From assembly GCA_004764695.1 (NCBI GenBank), contig SMSO01000025.1, forward strand, positions 4,690,862 through 4,754,861: 64,000 nucleotides of DNA, read 5' to 3'. The notes below the pieces were generated by a model that saw only the letters and a program-made list of their open reading frames with translations, was not told the DNA's origin and did not search any database. The position numbers and the translations under genes are program-made. Each line of letters begins with the position of its first letter. Positions within the stretch are counted from its first letter, which is position 1. Positions 56,931 through 64,000 of this stretch are shown here, one piece after another. This DNA comes from Schizochytrium sp. TIO01. Lineage: Eukaryota; Sar; Bigyra; Thraustochytrida; Thraustochytriidae.

Positions 56931-58117
56931 ATGGACCGTCTCAAGGCCCAGGCCTTGGCCCTGAACCAGCCCAAAGCTCCAAGTTCCGAAAAATGCCGTA
57001 CTCCCTATTAGGTATCATCGCTAAAAGTGGGTGTGCAGAAACTGCAACTTCTGTAAACCACAAAACGTAGAACTTCATTCGTTTACAAGAAGATCAGTCT
57101 GGTGCAAGACGTTGATGGCTGCGGTTGGTGGGAACGTAAACTTGAAGCACTACGCAGGCTACCACTGGGTGGCTAGAGACTTGGTCTTGTGGACTTCCGT
57201 GATCCTTCTCGGAATGAAGTTCCACGCTTGAGTTCAAGAGAAGCACGGAGGAAGTGTCTATCAATGAGCTTACCAATTTGTCTCAGCGTTTCTTCTGCCA
57301 TGCTATACAAAGAGAAAGTTGTCCTTGGTGAGAAAGAGTATCGATCTTTCCGTACATTGAATCAACAAATTTTTTGACTTGAGCGATCGAACTTTTGTCA
57401 CTCCGAGTCTCCGCGTTAAGTTGTTGAATGCCTTTGTGAGTACTGGTATGAGATTGTGCTTCTTTGATAACTTGATGCACTTTCCGAAACCATGGGCGTC
57501 ACAGGTCTATGAAACGGAGGAACAAGTGAGCACCTTTACGATCTTTTTCTCCGATCATTACCAACGACTCGAGTGAGGGTGTTTGTATTAACTAAGGCCA
57601 TTTGGCGATTTCCGCTTTGCTTCACTTTTGTTATTATATGAGTTGATCAATTGAGCCTTTCATGTTTATTCGGATATTTGTTTACCACTATTTTATGCAT
57701 ATTCAAGTACCTACCAAAGGCAAGTAAATAAATAAATAGATGTTTCATTCAATAATTCTCCTTGTTCAAGTTGCTTTCCAATGTCGAAGTTTGATTGTTG
57801 TTTGCGACGATTGTGATTTACGAGCTGATCTGATTAACAAGTTTCCACTACTGCTGTAGTTGATATGTGTTTTGTTTGTGGAATGTGTGCTATATGATGA
57901 AACGAAGAATAAAAGAGAAGAGGCTTGGCCAAAACGAGCAAAGGCAGTTGCGTTCTGCGCAAGGACCTTGCTGGTGTGGAGAACAACCTGCTTATCTCGA
58001 GCATATTCTCTTCTTAAGGTCCTCCAAGATCTCAGGCAATTCGGCAATGCTAACGAGGACATCAGTGAGGAGGCAAGTACTGAGGCACCCGCACATTCCA
58101 ATCAGATTATACGCTGA
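56931..58117 (+). CDS. Cryptic five-exon gene, faintly PEX11-like (219 aa)
   Basis: No single long frame exists here, but five short ones join in phase: 56931-56997, 57071-57168, 57233-57327, 57384-57525 and 57860-58117. The introns are 73, 64, 56 and 334 nt. The second and third acceptors both read CTTGAG, the fourth is CTACTGCTGTAG, and two donors are GTGAGA and GTGAGC. The product begins MDRLKAQALALNQPKAPSSE and has helical segments in the middle. One stretch (LLNAFVSTGMRLCFFDNL) recalls the Phe/Leu-Asp-Asn-Leu helix of PEX11 peroxisome-division proteins, and the total length also suits that family. This is a tentative match from memory of the fold pattern. Exon 1 could instead start at 56993 (donor at 57012), and exon 5 could start at 57908. 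Some open frame also exists on the minus strand (57283-57480). Confidence 0.38.
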
Positions 58118-58738
58118 TCACTCTCTTTTGCCCACGCCCATGACTCAGTCTGGTATCATGCCTGTGCCTAATGTTCACTAGTTGATAGAGATTTAGAACT
58201 CAGCATTTGCATCAAAGCGGATTTTTGTCAAACTGATTTCTGATGCAATATACTACGCTATGGATCGTACTTGCAAAGCGGCAAACTGACAACACATTCA
58301 TTTGACAACCAAAGTATCACAAGAATCATTTAACTGGCCTTTAACATGCAGGATTCTTGACGATTCGAGGCATATCGAGCTTTGCTGCGTTTTGGGGCTC
58401 GCGATGACAGCTTAGACAACGTTGGAGATGGCAATATCGAAACCACTGTGGAAAAGGACACAAATGATAAAAGTCTTACCTATCTGAACTGCTATAGTAT
58501 TCGTTAGGATGGTACGTTGTTGACCAGCCAGAGAAAATAAAAATGAAAATGAAAATGTTTTAGCTGTTCATATATCATTGATAGATAGATGGATACCTTG
58601 AGTGAATAAGGAGAAGAGTGGTGGAGAGGAAAGAGGAGCGAGCAGCAAGAAGACAGAAACCATCGAAGCTTGCTGCGGAGCGGAGCGTGTAGGGAGGCTG
58701 CCCTCGATTGGGGGTTTACGGCAGTCTGAATAACAACA
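58118..58738. other. Upstream region of RPC8
   Basis: 620 bp between two plus-strand genes. An imperfect ATAG/ATGG run lies near 58575-58595. The RPC8 promoter should lie here. Nothing else is seen. Confidence 0.45.
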
Positions 58739-59999
58739 ATGTTTGTGGCTCAAGAGCTCCGTGACACGCTTCGCGTGGACCCTTCTCAGTTTGGCCGCGA
58801 GAAGATGGCCGTGCTCACGCGTCTCGTGGACGCCAAGTACGCCAACAAAGTGGTGCCCAACGTCGGCCTTTGCGTGTGCCTTAAGGAGTTCGTGTCCATA
58901 GGAGACCCGTACATCTTCCCCGGAGACGGTGCATGCCACACTGATGTGGTCTTCCTGATGGTGGTGTTTCGCCCGCACAAGGGTCAAGTCCTTGAAGGCA
59001 CAGTTGACCTTTGCTGCAAGGAGTTCTTGCGCATCTCTGTCAATTTTTTTCATGTAAGTTATGAGATCAAAGAAGCTCAGATAGTGAATGTGGGATGCTT
59101 CAATCAATGATGAGGTGATTGATAACTATCAACATCGTGCGCCCACTGGCAGCTGCATTGGCTCCTAAGAACTGTCGAGTTTGATGGAGGCTCCTGAAAA
59201 ACCATTTCATTTAAGTTTTCTAGTTTTGCAGTAACTAGAAACACCCCAGGAGGTCTCGTGCAAGCGCAATGCGGGGGATCTGAGTATATATCTCGGGGAG
59301 CTGCTGAGGACGTTCTGGATGATGTAGACGTATGACTAACTGATTGATGACTTGCATATGATGTATCTTGGTGGCATGCTCTGGCATTATCAACGTGGGC
59401 ACTTGGTATTTAATAAACTTCTTTGTTGGCGATTATAGGATATTTTTATTGAGCCGCAACATTTGCCGGTGCCATCGCGCTGGAATGATATTGATCGACT
59501 TTGGGAGTGGGAATACGGTGATGAGGAAGGCGAGGGCAACGAAGGCGAGGGCAACGAAGGCGGTGCAGGATTTTACTTGCAGAAGGGATCACGTATTCGG
59601 TTCAAGATTGAGAGCGTGCGTTTCCGCCCTGTGCACATGGACGAGTCATCGGAAAGGCTTTTGTCTTCCCGTGAGCGTGTGCAAAGCATCAGCTTGCCAA
59701 TGGGAGCCAACATTTCAGACAGCTTGTCTCAGCTACCTCAGCAGCCCGTGCAAGGCCGTCAACGATCCATGTCTACATCCTCAGCAATTATGACTCCTCT
59801 TGAGGATAACATTTTGCTCCCAGGCTCCAAACAAAAGGGCCCTATGCTTGTCATGGCCTCGTGTAGCGAGGCTGGTCTCGGTGCTTGCGAATGGTGGGAA
59901 GACGGTGAGGAAGGCGAAGAGGGCGAGGAAGGCGAAGAGTATGCCGAGGATGGTGAAGATGGTGAAGATTATGGCGAGATGGAGGAAGACGAAGCATAG
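58739..59999 (+). CDS. POLR3H: RNA polymerase III subunit RPC8 (Rpb7-like)
   Basis: I read this as join(58739..59053,59439..59999), 291 aa. The 385-nt intron has donor CAT|GTAAGT and acceptor ATTATAG and is in phase 0, joining SVNFFH to DIFIEP. The N-terminal half matches the Rpb7-type domain: MFV start, ANKVVPNVGLCVCL and YIFPGDGA-HTDV. Exon 2 carries the RPC8 OB-fold segment with WEWEYGDEEG and a later GLG-CEWW motif near the usual C-terminus. RPC8 pairs with RPC9 in the Pol III stalk and helps initiation on tRNA and 5S genes. The protein is longer than the usual roughly 200 residues because of a Gly/Glu/Asn insertion after WEWEYG, a Ser/Gln-rich insertion in the OB region, and an acidic tail of about 35 Glu/Asp/Gly-rich residues. 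Confidence 0.93.
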
Positions 60000-61306
60000 A
60001 CTTTTGCCTCCATCTTTGTCTCTAGCATTCTCTTTGAAGATCGCCATTTCCTACATTAACGACCCAACAAGAATACGTGTCTATTATTGTGGAGATCTGA
60101 ATGAGAGCTCATAGAATTATTGCCTCGACCACACAGGTGCATTGCGTTGTGCTGGCTTATCAACTCTCATTTCATTTATGCTCAACTTTTCGCCAATGAA
60201 GTCTCTCCACACAAAACTCTCTTATGAACGTAAAAACCAGCCGTGACGACTGCATTTTCCCCAATGTAGGTCTTCACGCCATGCAAAATGTCCCTGGTTT
60301 GTTCGCGTGGCACTATAAAGGTTCGTTGTTGAGAAATCATTTCACAATCACTTGCATTTAACCTCAGAATGGTCACTCGTCGCTGGATACTGTGTTCAGG
60401 CTGAGCTAGGAGATTTATTGCAGCTACGCTCGCTCGCCCTTACTGATCTGACACAGTGAACTGACGAGAAGAATGATTATAAAAGCAAGAATTATCATGC
60501 TACAAGAAACCTGTCATATTCCCTAACAGGGATCAAAACCGGGTTTTGCGTGGATTAAACTTTCAGCGGTTCGCACCAGAAAACACTTTTGCAACTTCTT
60601 CCACCTCGACACAGAAAATGTCAAATAATTTAAAAAAAGAAAAAGGAAAAAAAAAGGGAGCCTTGAATATCACGAAGAACTGAATGAAGAGCTCATTCAC
60701 GACTCGGCTTGAACTACTGCTCCTTTCTCGAAGTCAAAAACTCTAGAAAAACAAAATAACTAAACTTAGCAACGTAGATAAACGCATCTCACCTACGAAT
60801 TTCATATTCATAAAACGTACTTAGCTCTTGAGCAACATGGCGATTCACCCATAAATTATGATGCTTGGAGAATAGCATGAAACAATACGACGTGTTAGAA
60901 CCTAAAACTTTTTTATTTCACCGTAAAAATTCCTTATGCAAGTTCTGAATAATATGGAGGACTTAGGGGACAACGAGAGAGATAGAGATAAATAAATGTC
61001 CAATCCTGACATTTACATTCATGAAACTAGAAAGAGATTGAACGGCAATATCAATTCACAACATTATATTTTATTTTAATTCACATGCATGATCAGTTTT
61101 ATCGTAATTTGATGTTCTTGTGGAGCTTGGGCCTGGTCACTAAGGGAGAGCCAGGCGAATTCAAATAGAATGGCATTTGGAAAATAGATGCAATTGCCTT
61201 GCGTAAGTAAGCAGGCAAATAAGAATAATGAGAGGTAAAATGAGCGACGCGGACTGTTTGGAAATTCTATATTACAGACACATACCAAGCAAAGAGTCTC
61301 GCAAGT
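60000..61306. other. Intergenic region between RPC8 and the kelch gene
   Basis: 1.3 kb between convergent genes. It contains a coding-like minus-strand stretch (listed next). On the minus strand near 60.6-60.9 kb there are strong pyrimidine-rich acceptors (TTTGTTTTTCTAG, TTTTCTGTGTCGAG) and short open pieces, so a small spliced minus-strand gene may occupy 60.18-60.85 kb. I could not assemble it with confidence. Confidence 0.4.
60182..60439 (-). CDS. Possible terminal exon of an unassigned minus-strand gene
   Basis: The minus strand is open from 60439 to a TGA at 60182, about 85 codons, without its own early ATG. Upstream AGs at TCAGATCAG and CAGTAAG could serve as acceptors. The sequence is hydrophilic and well mixed (for example QRRVTILRLNASDCEMISQQ) and ends in Thr-Ser-Leu-Ala-Lys-Ser, unlike the skewed composition of chance frames nearby. 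I recognise no family. Upstream exons would lie between 60.45 and 60.85 kb. Confidence 0.3.
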   Translation of the reverse strand, partial: GRASVAAINLLAQPEHSIQRRVTILRLNASDCEMISQQRTFIVPREQTRDILHGVKTYIGENAVVTAGFYVHKRVLCGETSLAKS

Positions 61307-63172
61307 TTAAACGCTGGCAGATGAAATAACCCCAGAACCGTGTGTTTGTTGGACCTGTGATTGAAGGCGCTGAGCACCAGAATCGGAAGGTTGTTGGTGT
61401 ACAATAGAAGCTGTTGATATTGAGGGATTTTCAGGGTCATCGTTCACTTGACCCATTTCAACAACTGTGGCAGAAGGATGGGCAGATCGACCACGAGCAT
61501 TATTAAGTCCATGTCGGGATCGTCTTCTTGAGGACGACGACGAAGCAGAGCGAGCCTGCACACGTCTGCGCTCTGACCAGGTGATGAGAGCATACATTAT
61601 AAGGAAGGCACCGACAGCAACACCAACAGACGCACCTGGACCTACAGTTGCCTCGCTGGGACCTGTGTTTTGTGCTTCGGCAAGCATATCACGAATGTCC
61701 TCATCCGAAATGCTGTCAGGGTCAAAGTTCGATGTTTCGAGAAGAAGCTCCCAGATAGCCTCTTGATTAGAGCGGTTGAGAGTCATACCCCCGAGCAAGA
61801 TAACTTTGTTATCTCCAATATTGGTGCACGCGTAGCCAAGGGCGGGCATGGGCTCGAAGTCACTCGGATCTTCATAAAGGCAAATAGGGTCATTAGCACC
61901 ACAAATGAGTGGCGCCTGAGGTTTCATTTCAACATAGGTAACACCACGACGAGGAAACCGAACATTTTGTCCATTGACGTAGCTGACCTGTGTGAGGCCA
62001 CCAAAGATTGCGAAACCACTCAAGACGGGTGCCGCACAACCGTAGGCCTGATTTAGGCTCGGGAATCCAGAGACAATCATCGACCAGCGACTATTGACAA
62101 AGTCAAACTCCCAGAGGTCTGAGTAAATCTCATATTTGCCAGGAGCGCTTGTTGAAATTGGTGCTGAGCGCCCACCTGCGATGGTAAGCTTAGAAACCGT
62201 TGTTGGGGAAGAAGATGACATCATCTTGTAGTAGCTCATGGCAAAACGTGGTGATGGCGAACCACCAAGAGGGTTGATCTTGAATGCAGAACTAACGGAG
62301 GCACTGTACAAGGAGTCATTACGACCGAGAGAAGTGTATGCAAAGTCCACATCAATATTCACCAGTTCATTCAAAGCCTTGGTTGGAACGGTTTGATCGT
62401 TTTCATATAAAGCCCCACCGAAAAGACAGACTTTAATCGACTTGGCACCGGCTGAAGTCATGGAAGATGCGGAAACATCTTGATTGCCAAAGTGGGAGGC
62501 CACAAGTGCCGCTGCTTTACTTGAGGCAGTGACGGAGCGCACAATACCAACGCTGCCAACTCTACTCAAATAGTCTGTATCTACTTGAGAGGTAGAAGTT
62601 GAGACCTCGACCCATTGAACATGTGCTGATTTATGCCCTGTTCTGGAAATACGACCGATCCACATGTCTGCCAAGACCTCTGAATCGTAGGTCAGATCAG
62701 TTGGATCAAAATCATTGGGCCCGTTGCCCACTAGGCGCCGTGTAGATGACGTTGCATGGAAAACACCGTTACCACCACCTATGATTACCCAGCAGGCGTC
62801 CTTATCAAGGTTGTTGAGATCATCTAGTAACTCCATGTAGTGACCTGTGCGAGCAGTAGGTTGATCATCTGATGTCGTAGTGATGTTATCCAGCTGAAAG
62901 TAATTTTTAGAATCAAGGATGCCGATGTTAAAGAAGTATTTCCGCACGTCATCCCGCATATCGCGGAACCCGCCGAAGACGGCAAGCACATCAATATTCT
63001 GACAATAGACCATTTTCGCACCGCTGCGGTCATCCAGACCTCTGTTTTCACCACGCTCGATCATTCTCCACTCTGCACGTGATGTTGGCACTAGTGCCAG
63101 TAACAACACTAATGCTGCACATGTTAAGATTCGCGTCCACGAAGGCCTTGAGCGAACTCTGCCAAGTGCCAT
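61307..63172 (-). CDS. Type I membrane protein with kelch-like propeller
   Basis: 621 aa, one exon, ATG at 63172. An Arg-containing start and hydrophobic core (residues about 14-33, ending TSRA) form a signal peptide. The large lumenal or extracellular part (about 34-505) has recurring kelch-type strands (AVFGGFRDM, WVIIGGGNGVF, KVCLFGGALY, LTIAGGRS, FAIFGGL, VILLGGM), each a hydrophobic strand then Gly-Gly, consistent with a six- or seven-bladed beta propeller. One transmembrane helix (about 511-531) is followed by an Arg/Ser-rich cytoplasmic tail of about 90 residues. Kelch propellers bind ligands or partners, and galactose oxidase-type ones are enzymes. I see no copper ligand set that would support an oxidase. 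A cell-surface or endomembrane receptor/adhesion role is an inference. Confidence 0.85.
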   Translation of the reverse strand: MALGRVRSRPSWTRILTCAALVLLLALVPTSRAEWRMIERGENRGLDDRSGAKMVYCQNIDVLAVFGGFRDMRDDVRKYFFNIGILDSKNYFQLDNITTTSDDQPTARTGHYMELLDDLNNLDKDACWVIIGGGNGVFHATSSTRRLVGNGPNDFDPTDLTYDSEVLADMWIGRISRTGHKSAHVQWVEVSTSTSQVDTDYLSRVGSVGIVRSVTASSKAAALVASHFGNQDVSASSMTSAGAKSIKVCLFGGALYENDQTVPTKALNELVNIDVDFAYTSLGRNDSLYSASVSSAFKINPLGGSPSPRFAMSYYKMMSSSSPTTVSKLTIAGGRSAPISTSAPGKYEIYSDLWEFDFVNSRWSMIVSGFPSLNQAYGCAAPVLSGFAIFGGLTQVSYVNGQNVRFPRRGVTYVEMKPQAPLICGANDPICLYEDPSDFEPMPALGYACTNIGDNKVILLGGMTLNRSNQEAIWELLLETSNFDPDSISDEDIRDMLAEAQNTGPSEATVGPGASVGVAVGAFLIMYALITWSERRRVQARSASSSSSRRRSRHGLNNARGRSAHPSATVVEMGQVNDDPENPSISTASIVHQQPSDSGAQRLQSQVQQTHGSGVISSASV

Positions 63173-64000
63173 GATTGGCCAGCAGGGAGCCTCGCCCTAA
63201 TAGATGTGCGTATAGCTTCGAGCCTTCTCTCCAGGGTGCTTTCACCACCCACGGTATAATAAGCAGAAACCAGGGTCAAAAGTACCCTAGCAAAGCTACG
63301 AAAAGCTACGAAGCGTCAGCAATGAAGATAAGAGATTCCCTTTTAAAGATATCGATGGGCCAGAGAACTAATCCAAAGCAAAATAAAGCAGGTCAACCAA
63401 ATCTATCAAGCCTGCGAATGTCCCTAAAATAGAACCACCACAACCAGCAACACAGCACTGGGCAATTGACGAGTTCGGTCGGGGATCTGTTTGCTTCTTT
63501 GGAAATATTCGCCCGAGGGTATGTGCGCTGGAGAGGGAGAGGAAGAGAGAGAGAGGCCCAAGCGACCGAACAATACGCCACCCACCTGCTTTTCTGGTCT
63601 CTTAGCCAAGAGCGGTTGTTGCGGCGGAAATAGCTCCACGGCCTCCGCGACGTCTATACGCGATCCAGCTTGTCTTGGCCCAGCCGTCTACGCGTGCAAG
63701 ATGGCGCTTTGCGAGGGAGCGAGGCAGCGAGAGAGCGAGTGAGGAAGTCGAGTCAGAGGATGAGAGACTGAGTACGCCAAAGAAACTAAGAAAGTCAGAA
63801 GAAGGAGGCGAGATCAACACAAAACAACTGAGCGATCCGAAGGAGGAGGAGGAGGAGGACTGTAGCCAGTAGCGAACAGCGAGACCGTTTCCTGCTCTGC
63901 TCGTCCCGCCGCGCTGACTATGCTCCTTGGCTGCGCAGTCTGAGCAGCGAGCACGCGAAGCTCGAGCTGCAGTCCAGGCCGGGCCAAACTAGTTTGATTC
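63173..64000. other. Upstream region of the kelch gene
   Basis: 830 bp at the right edge. The first 300 bp probably hold the kelch promoter. The rest is GC-richer with GAG/GCG-rich words and contains GCAAGATGGCGC at 63697. That ATG opens only a 13-codon frame. No gene can be supported, but one may begin beyond the edge. Confidence 0.4.

Noticed and set aside
57283-57480. 65-codon minus-strand frame without an ATG
   Set aside because: It is hydrophilic and tempting, but it overlaps exons 3 and 4 of the plus-strand candidate, which have consistent phases and splice sites.

Overview
The window is nuclear DNA from a unicellular eukaryote. Evidence: spliceosomal introns with GTAAGT-type donors, long intron-poor exons, and eukaryote-only genes (proteasome beta-3, RNA polymerase III RPC8, a mitochondrial-type ABC1/ADCK kinase, a type I membrane kelch protein). 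My best guess is a labyrinthulomycete (thraustochytrid-like) or related stramenopile. This is inferred from gene style and domain combinations, not shown by any marker gene.

Layout. (1) 0.3-8.05 kb: one very large minus-strand gene for an acidic WW+SAM protein, read as two exons. (2) 8.05-39.0 kb: about 31 kb with no convincing gene. It alternates GC-richer tracts with AT-rich DNA full of tetranucleotide microsatellites (TTTG, GAAA, ATTC, AAAC, CATA), plus a few coding-like short stretches that I list at low confidence. (3) 39.0-63.2 kb: a compact gene block. In order: a Zn(II)2Cys6 transcription factor (+), a dephospho-CoA kinase/Nudix fusion (-), proteasome beta-3 with a split start codon (+), a 1,457-residue EF-hand protein (-), a coiled-coil protein (+), a tandem hotdog thioesterase-like protein (+), an ABC1/ADCK kinase (-), a cryptic five-exon gene with faint PEX11-like features (+), RPC8 (+), an unassigned terminal exon (-) and a kelch membrane protein (-). 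(4) 63.2-64.0 kb: upstream of the kelch gene, no gene assigned.

The genes are mostly housekeeping (proteolysis, Pol III transcription, CoA synthesis, mitochondrial lipid/quinone biology, perhaps peroxisomes) and form no pathway cluster. I re-derived start codons and introns by hand. Introns are 56-766 nt. Starts were moved to the first real ATG for the CoA kinase/Nudix, EF-hand, coiled-coil and ADCK genes, because their longest open frames begin at GTG or TTG. I saw no rRNA, tRNA, CRISPR array, or transposon with recognisable coding sequence or terminal repeats.

The most interesting items are the start codon split by a 766-nt intron in the proteasome gene, the CoA kinase/Nudix fusion, the 31-kb microsatellite-rich block with its recurring AAGATGGCG word, the giant WW+SAM acidic protein, and the cryptic gene at 56.9-58.1 kb.
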